DNA of 64,000 nt from Cannabis sativa (Eukaryota > Streptophyta > Magnoliopsida > Rosales > Cannabaceae): positions 8,300,812 through 8,364,811 of the forward strand of contig NC_083604.1 of NCBI RefSeq assembly GCF_029168945.1, in the 5' to 3' direction. Position 1 is the first letter of the stretch, and each line of letters begins with the position of its first letter. The notes under the pieces were generated by a model. It worked only from the letters and a program-made list of their open reading frames with translations, did not search any database and was not told where the DNA came from. Position numbers and translations under genes: made by a program. Shown here in pieces: positions 40,586-52,160 of the stretch.

Positions 40586-41186
40586 TAGGGGTGTTCACGG
40601 ATTGGTTTGGTCTGGATTTTTATAAGTTTTGAACCAAACTAGTATAACGGTATTTTCAATATTAGAAACCAAACCAGACCAAAAAATTTCTTAAACCAAA
40701 CCCTTAAGAACGGTTTGGTTTGGTTCGAAACCACGGTTTATGTGGAATTGATAATTATTCATATTTTTTTAGTAATTGTACTCTTTTTATTAAGTTTTTA
40801 ATTTAATTTTTCAATATATATATATATTTAACATGATAAGTAATAGATCTATAAGATATAAATAATGATATAAAAACATTCTCAAAAGTCAAACATAACA
40901 TAAAAATCTAAAATTTATGCAATAAAAAACTTGACACACAAAAAAGTTCTAAATTATACATATAGTCATATATAAAAAAAAATATAAATTAATTATTTAT
41001 TATAAACGGTCCGGTCCGATTTAACCATTAATTATATATTACGAACTGCAACTGAGCCATTACGACGTAAACGGTCCGGATTGACCAAACCACCAAAAAC
41101 AGTTTCCCCGGTTACGGTTTACAATGGTTCAGATTGTAGTGGTCTGGATTTAAACTGCGGTTTCCCGATTTATATGAACAGCCCTA
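40586..41186. mobile_element. hAT-type MITE, 601 bp
   Basis: An 8-bp duplication ggttatcc lies on both sides (40578-40585 and 41187-41194). The ends are inverted: taggggtgttcac on the left, and the complement of the right end reads tagggctgttcat. Inside are subterminal ggtttggt/accaaacc repeats. No transposase is present. Confidence 0.9.
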
Positions 41187-41869
41187 GGTTATCCTATCAT
41201 GGGTGAGTACAACTTGTGATAAGGGATTGCCCTATTAGATGCCGAGTGTGAGAACAGTACAAGGGAGGGCAAGTTACACTTCATGTCTGATCAACATGAG
41301 TGAGAGTAGATTATTGTATGTGAGGACAATGTCCGATAAGATACTGTGTGTTATGTGTGAGAGTATAGCATGCATTAAGATTACACTATGATATGATGTT
41401 ATATTGTATGTGAGAATAATACGTGATATGATATGTTGATATATGTATGCCAACATGGTATGAATTGATTTGATGTTGTGATATTATTATACTTATGACT
41501 ATGTTATCTAGTTGGGGGGTTATGTCCTACATAGCTCTTCTTACTGGGCGTTAGCTCAGGAGCACTCTGTGTGCAGGTAAAGACAAAAACTAAACAGTGA
41601 GGATGGCGAACTCGAGGCGTGGATTACATGTTAGGGGATTGTCATGATGTTTTAGTTTAAAAATATTTCGTTAAAGATTTTGATTCAAATAATTTTTGTA
41701 AAGCTTTATATTTTAAAGGTTATGAATAAATAAATATTTTGTTTTAAAAATAATGAGATCTCATGCTTAGTTATTTTTCATTAAAAAAGTCTTTTATTGT
41801 CTTTATCTTAAATGGTTTTAAAAAGACTAGTAAGTGTGACGTCTTGGGAAATCGGGGCGTTACAAATGG

Positions 41870-42478
41870 AACCACAGACTTCGTTCGGGGTACGACATCC
41901 ATCAAATTTGGATAAAGGTAGTTGCTATGAAAGCTTTAGTTTAGAGTGTTAACAAAATTAATCAAGAGTGGTTTAAAAAGCTATATTTTGTGTTGTTTTT
42001 GCCAATAAAATGTAAGTTGTGTAAAATAATGTACTGTTTGGGATGTTACCAGTGTAACTTATAGAATAGAGTGCTTTAGTAAAACATCATGCTAACATTT
42101 ATTCAACCTTAAGAAATTTTGGTCTTCTCATATCAGTTGGCTTATTAGAGATTTAAGGGTTCTAACTTGTATTTTCATTTATTATAATATTGTTGATTAG
42201 ATATTTTATAAATAACTTCTTCTAGTGCTCCAAGCAATCTTTGAAAAGCTTGAGTGTTGGAAGAACACTTTGTCTTGAACACTTCAAGGTGTTCTTTGGT
42301 TGAGAGTATAGAAAACAAAGGAATGTCAAATAGAATTTAATGTGTTTTTTTAAAAAAAAACATAAATGTCAAAAAGAAAATACAATATATATATATATAT
42401 ATATATATTTGTATGAGGCATTACAATGAGTTTTGGGAGGAAAAGACTTTTATTTAGAAAAGAAACGGTGCCTGGTGG
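41870..42478 (+). other. Displaced distal 3' flank of the reductase gene
   Basis: Host sequence resumes after the solo LTR. A gccaataaaatgtaag at 42002-42017 resembles a poly(A) signal and may be the ancestral reductase 3' end. A (TA)n tract lies at about 42387-42408. No coding sequence. Confidence 0.45.
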
Positions 42479-42729
42479 TGTTAGGTATAGTTTATTGGGT
42501 TTACACGCTAACTGTCAAGGAGAACCAGCTGTCAAAGTAGTTAGTTAATTCTGTTAATGATTAGTTAGGACTATAATAGATTTTTTGGTTGTTATTTGAG
42601 TCGGTTGTGATTGTTATATAAAGCTGTGTATTGTACTATTCAATTCAATCAATGAATAACAGATTGTATTTTCCAATTACTCCTCTTCTTTTTCTCTTGA
42701 TTGCATCTTCTCATGACTGCATCTTCACA
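42479..42729 (+). repeat. 5' LTR of a truncated Copia element
   Basis: About 251 bp starting TGTTAGGTATAG and ending TTCACA, with a TATA-like gttatataaagc at about 42613-42624. It is followed directly by a primer-binding site. The 5' edge is the likely, not proven, one. Confidence 0.75.
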
Positions 42730-42741
42730 TGGTATCAGAGC
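42730..42741 (+). other. Primer-binding site of the truncated Copia element
   Basis: tggtatcagagc directly follows the LTR end and is the initiator Met-tRNA type. Confidence 0.92.
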
Positions 42742-42829
42742 TTGATTTCGTTCATCAATAGAGATCCCTACCTCGTCTAATGGTGTAGCATCAAGACTGA
42801 ACAATACTCAGGCACAGAACAATCAGCAT

Positions 42830-43425
42830 ATGCCTTTACTGAAATCGTATCCTATTTCTTTCAGCCATTCTCTGCCTATCAAGCTTGACGAACACAACTT
42901 TCTACCATGGAAGCATCAGGTCCTGGCATTGATCAAAGGCAGCAGACTTAAAAAATTTCTTGATCCTACTCAAGCTCCACCTAAGTTTCTAACAGTTGTT
43001 GATCAAAGAATCAATAATGTCAATCCTAAACATGAAGACTGGGAACAACAAGACAATCTTCTTGTTTATTGGCTTCTCTCATCCATGTTTGAGAAAACCA
43101 CAAATCGAATGATCAGGTGTGAAACCACTGCACAAATCTGGGAGCAATTAACAGGGTACTACACGACATTGAATGCAACTAACATAAGTCTTTATAAGAC
43201 TCAGCTACGAAACACAAAAATGATAGGGTCACTGTGTGATTACCTGCTCAAGATCAAAGGTTTAGTGCATCGCCTAGCTACGATTGGTCATTGACAAACT
43301 ACTCAAGATCACATAGAAGTCATATTCAATGGATTACCATTTTGAGTATGATGTTTTTGTCACATCTGTTACTACCAGAAAATATCTTTACACTGTGGCA
43401 GAAATTGAAGATTTGTTGAAGCCAT
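42830..43425 (+). pseudogene. Copia gag fragment (Retrotran_gag / UBN2 type)
   Basis: From ATG at 42830 the 154-codon frame contains IKLDEHNFLPWKHQVLALIKG, LVYWLLSSM, TAQIWEQLTGYY and LYKTQLRNTKM, the usual order of a plant Copia gag N-terminal half. A TGA ends it at 43292-43294. The same frame continues QTTQDHIEVIFNGLP, then a one-base shift near 43338 restores EYDVFVTSVTTRKYLYTVAEIEDLL. Similarity stops at about 43425, where another element begins. Protease, integrase and RT are absent. Confidence 0.85.
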
Positions 43426-43427
43426 AT

Positions 43428-44246
43428 ATAGTGTTGTAAGTTTGTGTGTGCCATGTTGATTCTGCTCGTATTTATCTATGCTTTTTTAAAAACGAGTCGT
43501 GTCGTGCCACAAAAAAATATAGATCGTGTCGTGTCGTACCAACACTTTAAAGGGCATGCTTGGTATTTTCGTATCGTGTTTTGCTCGTGCCGGCCTGTAT
43601 TTATTAAACAGGTCAATCTATTTTTGTATCCGGGCTTAAATTCGTGTTTTACTTTTTCATATTTTTTTTACAATTACTAAATTATATGTATATTTCAAAA
43701 CTTTAGTTATATTTATACAATTTTTAAACAATATTTTATAGATAATCATAGAAAAAAATTATTAACATTAAAATTTGAATATTTACTTATAAATAGTTAA
43801 ATTTTTATATCACACCCTATAAATAAATTAATATATAATCTTAGTTTTTCATGCTTTCATAATTTTAATTATAGAACTATAATATTTAGTATTATATTTA
43901 AATTTTATTATTATTTTAACTTATTTATAATAGATAAATTCATATCTTATTATTATTAATAATAATAGTAATAAATTATAAGGTTTTTTTTAATATATCG
44001 TGTTGTGCTTTATAGACTTGTCTTGTGTCGTGTTTTTCATACTATTCTATTCGTCCATATGTATTGCACTTTCTGTACTTCTCGTGCTGTGTCGTGCTTA
44101 AGAATATATTTTTCGTGTCGTGACGTGCCAATTTATAGGTTCGTGTCGTATTGTGTCCAAGTGCGTATTTTTTCTTGCTTAGTCATACTCGTACCGGTTT
44201 CGTGTCATGTTAAAAAATACGACTCATATTTAGAACAATATATATG
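43428..44246. mobile_element. Probable hAT-type non-autonomous element with cgtgtcgtg repeats
   Basis: The ends are roughly inverted (tagtgttgtaag on the left; the complement of the right end reads tattgttctaaa). Subterminal zones on both sides are full of cgtgtcgtgtcgtgcc-type repeats, as in hAT elements with transposase-binding repeats. The middle is AT-rich. The target duplication (an atatat-like 8 bp) is not certain. Confidence 0.5.
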
Positions 44247-44377
44247 ATAGTTCTCTTTAACTAATCATCTTCTAATAAAAATGATAATTTAGGTAATTTC
44301 ATTGCTAATATTTTATTCTTTCCTTTTCATATTTTTATAAAGATGAATGTTAATTACAATCTCCTATTATAATATTT

Positions 44378-44713
44378 TAGTCAACCTCCACGTCCGAAAT
44401 CACATGCCAAAATATTTTTTTTCAAATTTTTTTTCATAGCGGTATTTGTTATAGTTACAGTATCATCCCTGTAAATTTTTGAAATTTTTGAAAAATTCTG
44501 AATAGTTTACAGTACCAAAAATAGAGTTCCTGATATTCCAGTTTACCACGCGAGTTCAAAAAACTTCAAACGTATTTTTGGCACTGTAAACTATTCGAAA
44601 TTTTTCAAAAATTTACAAGGATGATGTTGTTAGCATAACGAACACCCCCGTGAACAAAAAAATTGAAAAAAAAAAATATACCGACATGTGCTTTCGGACG
44701 TGGAGGTTGACTA
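44378..44713. mobile_element. Fold-back MITE, 336 bp, arms ~155 bp
   Basis: The left end tagtcaacctccacgtccga is the complement of the right end tcggacgtggaggttgacta. Complementarity continues for most of each arm (for example ttttgaaatttttgaaaaat and gaatagtttacagt). About 25 bp form the centre. No coding sequence. Superfamily not assigned. Confidence 0.85.
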
Positions 44714-44749
44714 CGAGTTTGTAACTGAAGGTTGACAGTAGCACTCCTC

Positions 44750-46385
44750 TTTTATAAATACATCTTCAAAATTTGTACAGTAAAAAAATAGTGATTTATC
44801 ATTTCTTTTTAACTTATCTATTTTATTGGCTTAAAAATAAAATTTATCTTCTTCACACGTCAAATCAATTTTCTTTTTTCTTACATAAAATATTTATTAC
44901 ACTATTTACTCTTTCTTACAAATCACTTTTGTTACACCATTTTCTTACTCTTTTTTCTTTCTTAAAGGTTATTATCTTTTTTGTTTTTACTCTCTTCTTC
45001 TTCAAGTTCTCTCTCTCATATTAGTTTTTTTTTTATTTCTTGTTCAATTTTTCTTCTTCATCTTCTTTTTTTTAGTTTTAAAAATTTTCAATCATGTTTT
45101 TGTGTAGATTGCGGTTGAAAGTTTATTTTACTTGGTTATTGATCAATTTTTTATTTTTCAAAAACAATTTTTGTTTCTTTTTCTTCTTCTTCTTCTTCTT
45201 CTTCTTCTTGTTTCTCTTGTTTTTGTTAGTAAATTAGCAATGGGTAAGAAATATTTCAAAGAAAATCCCATAGCCCTACATCTTTAATAGCTTCGAAAAG
45301 GAAATCAGTTGTTTATTCTCTAAAAAAGAGAAAATTAAAACTTTTGAACCGATCATTGAAGATTCAGATTTTGATTTTGAACTTGATGATGAATATTTTG
45401 AGATACCCAAAGTGTCGAAGGTATTTATGTTATTTTTCAATTATTTTAGTTTTTTTTTTACCTTTTTTGCTATAGATATTTTGGGTTTTTTTTTCTCTAT
45501 TATAAGTCTTCTGCTCATTTTAATTATTTATTGTTGTTGTTTTTGTTGTTGCTGCTGTTGTGTATTTTGTATTTTTTGTTTTTTATAATATGCATATTTT
45601 TTTAGTATTTTTTATGGTTGTTTTGACTTTTTTTTGAGTTAGTTTTTTTTTTTTAAAAAAAAAACATTATCCTAAACCTATTACTTACTGATCTTCTTAT
45701 CTCCATCATCTTCAAAATTTTCTTCAGCTTTTTAAGCTTCTTTTTCAGTCTTATTTTTTTATTTTTTTTTTATTTATGCATGTTCAGTCTCAAATATCAA
45801 TTTGAGATTTTGTTCATCACTCTCTGATTTTGTAAAATATATATTTTATTATTCTGTATGTGCTATTCGATATTTATTATTATATACTTAATTTTTATAT
45901 TTTTTAACGGTTATTTTTTAGTTGTTCTGAATTATTCTTTTACTGTATTTAGGGTAAGGAAAAATTTTCCAAGATTATGGTTCCCTCTCGTAATGTTATG
46001 GTAGTCCCTACTGGCAAAAGAGTTAGTGAGGTATAGTTTTTTTTTTTTTGTGATTTTATTTAGTTATATTGTTTTGTAAATTTACTGTTGTTTTAGTAAT
46101 TTTTTATGTTATTGTTCTAAGATTGGAATTTTAAATACTTACGTTCATACTGGAAAAATAATTATTTTCTAACTGTTCTGGTGGTTCGGTCTGTAGGTGT
46201 TGAAGATGGAGGTTTCGTATGTGTTTTGGGGTGTGTACAATATAAAAGAAAAAAATTAAGGTGTGGACAATATTTTTGTAAAAATTTAAGTATGGCGGTA
46301 AAAATGTAAAACTGCCCCCAAAATCTAGTATTTTTGTAAAATGCCCAATACGAAAATTTACACAAAATACTAATTTTTTTTTTTC
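44750..46385 (+). mobile_element. Decayed MULE-like element with first-exon remnants
   Basis: A pyrimidine-rich leader with (CTT)n at about 45178-45209 precedes an ATG at 45239 (MGKKYFKENPIAL). After an in-frame stop and a shift, about 45320-45420 reads KTFEPIIEDSDFDFELDDEY, ending at a donor (aag|gtattt). A second block at 45954-46031 reads GKEKFSKIMVPSRN and MVVPTGKRVSE. The right end (about 46190-46385) has taaaaatgtaaaactgcccc-type text like the ends of the 2108-4080 remnant. No transposase domain. Low confidence on class. Confidence 0.35.
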
Positions 46386-47878
46386 AAACTTTATATTTAT
46401 ATTTTAATTAATTAGAGAGTAGTCACATCATCTATGATTAAATAGAATTATGTATTATTAATCTTATGTTACTTTTATCTTTAACAGTGATAAATTCAAC
46501 TCAAAACAACATCTATAAAATGATATGGAATGAGAATAAATCAAAAACATTTTACTTCTATTTTTAGAAGTCTAATGTATGTCTAAGAGTCTGAAAGACT
46601 TTGTATTGCATTTGTTTCGGGATTATTAAGTAGTATCAAAATAACTTAAGTTAACCCTCCTTTATACAAAGTGATGAAGTATCTTTCTTGAGATACATTA
46701 AATATTACATTCATGCATATTTTATTGAAATGAATTGACATTCTGAAAATATAGTTAAACACTTACATTCCAACTTCTCTATTGATTCACATAAATCAAT
46801 ATTTGATTACATCATTAAGATTACCAGTAAGTTATATCACGGAGAACCATAATTATTATTTCTATTATAAAAGAGATTCATTTATTGTTTTAAGGATACA
46901 TCTCATATAGTATATTATAGAGTTTCATACAAGGCCTAGAGTTCATAATTATATTTCAACTCGTTAAGAAAATTTTGTGACAAATTCAACTACAATATTA
47001 ATAGATAAGAACTATAATAGCTCTAGTCGAAGCTAGCATATCTACATTAAGTATTTAGCCATAACGAGGCATGATAAGTGGTCATTAAGCACGCAACACT
47101 GATTTGGGTGATCGTAATATCTTTGACTAATAGGCATGTCACAACACAAATTCAAGGATCGTAAAGTAAATATGAGATTCAATTACCCCTATGCAGTTTT
47201 TGGTTGTACAACTAAAATTATTCAATGAAACTCTAATTTTGATATTTTTTATATATATATGCACCTTAATTTCATCTGAGAAAATTATCGTAAGAGAACT
47301 AGAATAAACATAAGGTTTAGTGTTTGTTCGCTTAAGTACATTGTCAAATAAAGTATATTATTATATAATTAATATATTGTAATACATGGAGGATGATACT
47401 CGCCATATAATAAGGACATATCGCCATAATTCATATGTTTGTTATATAGCAAGGATAATCGTTGGGTTTTAAGTGGTAAATTTATTTAAATACTAACAAA
47501 GTAGGAGAATATGGTAACAAATTATATATTTTATTTGATTTGATTTATAAAATATAATTAATTATTTACTAGTGAATTAAAATATTATAATTATAGTCAA
47601 ATTTAATTACCAAATATTTCAATTATTCAATTTAATTTTCTGAATTAATTGTTAAAATATTCTGACAATTAATGTAGTAGAGACTTTGATAAAATGTCTC
47701 ACCTATATAAATATAGAGTCTCGGTCCCCGAGCTCACTACTTATTTTGTGAAAACAGTAAATTCAAAAAGAGTAAAGAGAGCTTGGAAACCCAATTACCT
47801 ACACTAATCAGTTTCCTTTTCTTTTGCATATCCAAAGCTCGCATGTGGATTGAAGCTCAAAAAAATCAATAACTGAAG
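46386..47878. other. AT-rich repeat of unknown class
   Basis: I see no gene. A promoter-like cacctatataaatatagag lies at about 47700-47718, followed by cggtccccgagctcac, which suggests a decayed LTR. Short stem-loops occur at 46588-46600, 46679-46696 (gtatct/agatac) and 46781-46800 (attgatt/aatcaat), a little like those in H1 and H2. Confidence 0.4.
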
Positions 47879-50800
47879 GTTTTTTTATACAAAATGACAA
47901 ATTATTTACATTTTTAATGCCACGTGCTATTTTTTTTTACTTTTATACAAACTTTTTCATTTATACCTTTCTAAGTTTTGTTAATTACAATTATACGGAA
48001 CTTCTTTTTTCTCTAACTTTTACTTCATCCCTATCTTCAATTACAGAAAGCTCATCTCCAAGTCCCATTCTGTCAATAAGATCGACCTCCTCTTCATCCC
48101 TCAATGGCCGCGCAAAGTCCATCTCCCTTCTCATATCGTTCATCTCCATTCTCATTTTCTTCTATTAATTTATAAGTTATTTTTTTTGTTTAATTTTCAG
48201 AAATATATTATTAATTTTGGATGTCATTTCAGTTTTTTTTTTTTTTTTTGTGTACATTAATTGATGGTTGCAAATTTTTTTATGTAAATATATTATATTG
48301 GTGTTTGGATTTTTTTTTGTATGTGTGCATTTATATATATATATATATATTTAAATGTATATAAAGATACACATGCTATGTGTTTGATGAAATACCCAAA
48401 AAAAAATTGAGTTTTCACTAGCCTAAAGAAAGAGGACATATTCAATTGTATTTTTTCTTCTTTTTTAAGTTGAGCTTTTTGTAGTTCCGGCATTAATTTT
48501 TGTTCATTTTGGTTTTATGATTTAGTCAATTTATCTATAGATTTTTTATGATTATGTTGATATATCGTTATTTATAAGTTGTTTATATGTTATTTTGTAA
48601 ATGCCTTCACTATTTATGTTGTTGTCCTGCTTCTACAGTTGAATGCAAAAAAAATCTTAATTTTTTAGTGATGGTAAACTTCAAAGTTGATTAAAATAGG
48701 CTTGTTGTCCATTTTTATTCATTTGTAAGTTACATTTTTTTTTTCATAATAGATTATTGATTTTGATGTCATTTCAGTTACAAACTTTGTTCGGTAAAAT
48801 ATATTATTGTGAGAGTTTGCATCTTTTTTTTTTTGTGTATATATGTGCACCTATATAAAAACACACATGCTATGTGTTTGATGAAATGCCCAAAAATACT
48901 AAGTTTTCACTAGCCTAAAGAAAGAAGACATATTCAATTGTACCTTTTTTTTTCTTCTTTAAGTTAAGCTTTTCGTATTGTTGTTCTGTTATTATTTTTT
49001 GTTCATTTTGATTTTATGAATTAGTTAATTTATTTATAGTTTTTTAATGATTATGTTGATATAGCGTTGTTTACAAGTTGCTTATATGCTGTTTATATGT
49101 TATTTTCTAAATGCATCTATTTTTTATATTGTTGTTTTGTTGCTGCAGTTGAATGCAATAAACTTAATTTCTAGTGATGATGAATTTCGTAGTTGATCAG
49201 AATAAGCTTCATGTTCATTTATATTCCTTTGGTAGAATGAAATAAATCACACACATTGAAAGTGTACAAGAAAATGTTCCAAACTCTTCCTAGAAGATTG
49301 AAGCTACTGTGCATGGATTAATAATTGAGAAGCTAGTGTATTTGGTTTTGACTGTATGCGCTGAAGAGCAATATCATTTAAGAAATTTTACTTTGATATT
49401 TTTTTTAAATTTTTATCTAGTGACCTTCATATGTATTTTGTACGGGATATTGAACATTTTTTATATATTAATTTATTAATATTTTTAGTACATTAAGAAT
49501 TAAATTATTATATTTTTAATTTCTACATCAAGTATTGGTATAATTATATATATTTTTTTAAAAAGGCAATAGTTGTTAGTGGCTTTTTTAAATTGTTAAC
49601 AACCATTTAGTAACGATATAAAAACATAAAAATAATTGTATATATAATTTAAGAAATCTACAGATTTTGACCACTGAAACTCAACGTACAAACAACGCCA
49701 AAGTAACATGCTCAAAAAATAACAAAATTAAACAACATGTTTACAACTTTAAAATAACAATAAAATAACAAATAATGTTATTACTATCAATTTACAATCT
49801 CTTCCTATCAATTTTCTACTTGATTCAAAATTAACATAATTTGTGTTCTCTTATTATTTTCCATGTCTTAATGTAAGAGATAATATAAGTTTTTATTTTA
49901 ACATGTAGAACTCTATTTTTTTACTTGTTGAACAACTAGTGTAGTGTATAACAATTCATAATAACTTTAGAACAACATAAAAACAACTTGATTTTATATA
50001 ATATTTTAAAGTTGAAATAAGATGTTGCAAAAACAACACAAAAAAACTTCACAATAACATGCAAATAACTCAATTATTCTTTTGTCGATATTGTGTAGTT
50101 TTTATTTTTGTTACTTTTTCAACCAAAACAATATCAATTGATGAACAAATAAATATAGCAAACACACAAAATAACTCAAAATCAACTACTGAAGTTGTTA
50201 TTGTGTCAGGATATGTAACTTTTCTTTATATTTTCAATATCTTATTGTCATATACATCGTTATATTTCTGTTGTTATTGTGTCACCTGTATATTTTACTT
50301 TTATTTTCAGGAAGATTAAACAACGTAAACAAAACTTAAAAACAATGTTAAATCAACATTTTTTTTGTATTGAAACTAATCCACACCTTGGAGCATATGA
50401 CAATTGTTTTGTTGTTGTTCTTATGTTGTTGGGTTGCTGCATAGTTGAGTGTCATGAGTGATGTTCACTTCCAACCACTGTCATATTGTTGAACATCATT
50501 ACTTGGGTAGTTGCTAAAAAGGATTGTGTTAACATTGTTTCTGTGTTGTTGAATGTGTTTACATACAATGGATATCGTGTGACGGTTTCCTTGGTTAGTA
50601 GCTTTATGTAAAATAGTAGACTCTTGTCATCCTTGCTTTGGAGTGGTTGGCAATATTTCTTCAGTTGTATTTGAGTTGTTTCAAGGTTGCAGTGTAGTTC
50701 CTGCAACATTATCTACACCAGTTCAACATAAATTCAATCTCTAGATTTTAGTTCTCCACTTGATTTGTAATCAACATATAATGTTTGTTGTCATCCAAAT

Positions 50801-51660
50801 GATAATTGCTTTGTACCAATATTTTTAGATCCATATTCTAAAATTTTTGTACTTATTCAGAATATTTGGTATCAATATTTCTAAACAATTATTTTAATCC
50901 ATAAAAACAATATATAAAAACAAGAAAATGAATATTAAAAAAGATGATCCAAAACTAGATATTCGAAAAAAGAATTGTCACAAAATTTCATCGACGGAGA
51001 TCGAATTCCTAATTTGTGGAATCAACTAAAGCATGGTTAGGAGGAGTGGAGGACATTAATCCCCATGTTAGCGGAAATTTGTAGCAGAAGGAAAATAGTT
51101 AATTTTGTGGGAATGTCTTGTGGGTATTTTTGTTTGTTAGATGGGAAAATTTTAGATGTTGTTGTTGTTGATAAATGACGATGGTCCTCCAAGTGCAGTT
51201 GTGTGTAAATACGTTGTTCGATAGTATTATCTATTAGCCTATAATCATTAGAATTCAAAGCTTAAATTCAAACACACAACAAAATGATTAACTTTTTAAT
51301 GATTTTTTTAGTTTACCTTTTGATTTTGGATTTGTCGAGATTAGATTAACTTTTTAATGATTTTTCTAGTTTACCTTTTAATTTTGGATTTGTCGAGATT
51401 AGATTGTTTTGTTGTTGAGATCTACATTGCGGTCTTGATACTACATAATTTGGATGATTTTTTTTTGGAGCTGAAATAGTGTCTTATTTGAGAAGGAAAA
51501 TAGAGGAGAGAAGCGACTGGAAATGGAGAGGGAGGAAGAAGGTGCTCAGTCAGTTTTTTTGAAAAAAAAAAGTTTTAATTTTTTTTTTTGTTTAATTTCT
51601 CTTACCAAGCTAAAAATATAAAATTTAGACCTAAAATACCTATTATAGAAAAAAGTCCAT
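47879..51660. mobile_element. Probable non-autonomous DNA transposon of unknown class
   Basis: The outer ends are loosely inverted (ggtttttttatacaaaatg on the left; the complement of the right end reads ggacttttttctataatag). The inside has a duplicated 0.5-kb block and many aacaac/gttgtt runs. Open frames at 47917-48168, 50059-50319, 50452-50709 and 51037-51258 have no recognisable domains. No matching target duplication was found, so the limits are tentative. Confidence 0.35.
48167..49222 (+). repeat. ~554-bp tandem duplication
   Basis: Both copies (starting about 48167 and 48721) share gatgtcatttcagtt, cacatgctatgtgtttgatg, ttttcactagcctaaagaaa, gacatattcaattgta, gattatgttgatat and cagttgaatgcaa in the same order. 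They are clearly diverged, so the duplication is old. Confidence 0.85.
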
Positions 51661-51783
51661 TGAAACTATTTCGATCCATACATATATGTTCAATTTAATT
51701 TTCTACTTCATACACAGTCCCGGCTAATAGCATGTGCAACATGATCACATATGCATCATAAATCACTAACAATTATAAAATAA

Positions 51784-52160
51784 AGGGTAAATACCATTTT
51801 GGACCCTGTGTTTTGCAAAAGTTATCAATTGGACCCTCTGTTTTGTTAAATGACAAAATGGACCCTGTATTTTCTAAAATGGTACAAATAGGACCCTGAA
51901 TTGATTTTTTATCAAAATAAAATTTAATTATAATCTGATCTAAAAGTATTATCACAAAATTGTTTTATATTTTCTGTATCTGTTCGTATTAGGAATTGTT
52001 TTCAAGTTGATTATATTAAAAAAAAAGTTGTCAAAAATTAAGCTCAGGGTCCTGTTTTTACTATTTTGGAAAATACAGGGTCCATTTTGTCATTTAACAA
52101 AACACAGAGTCCAATCAGTAATTTTTGCAAAACACAAGGTTCAAAATAGTATTTATCCTA
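51784..52160. mobile_element. MITE family X, copy 1 (long inverted ends)
   Basis: Arms of about 120 bp. The left arm has gggtaaataccattttggac, then tgttttgttaaatgacaaaa and tggaccctg. The right arm is its complement with a few changes. The centre has gaattgttttcaagttgatt. A relative lies at 63478-63837. Not coding. Confidence 0.85.

Larger units (their letters stand above)
26830..41864. mobile_element. Gypsy-type solo LTR (~3.9 kb without insertions) in the reductase 3' UTR
   Basis: It starts TGTAATATCCATTTT and ends AATCGGGGCGTTACA, complementary termini typical of plant Gypsy LTRs, and is flanked by 5-bp duplications aatgg at 26825-26829 and 41865-41869. Between its ends lie a non-autonomous LTR element (28088-39201) and a hAT MITE (40586-41186). 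Removing the LTR element leaves about 3.9 kb of LTR sequence, with no gag or pol. A solo LTR made by recombination is the simplest reading. Confidence 0.8.

Noticed and set aside
44005..44247. Val/Ser/Cys-rich frame (also 43444-43680)
   Set aside because: Arises from cgtgtcgtg repeats of a hAT-like element, not a protein gene.
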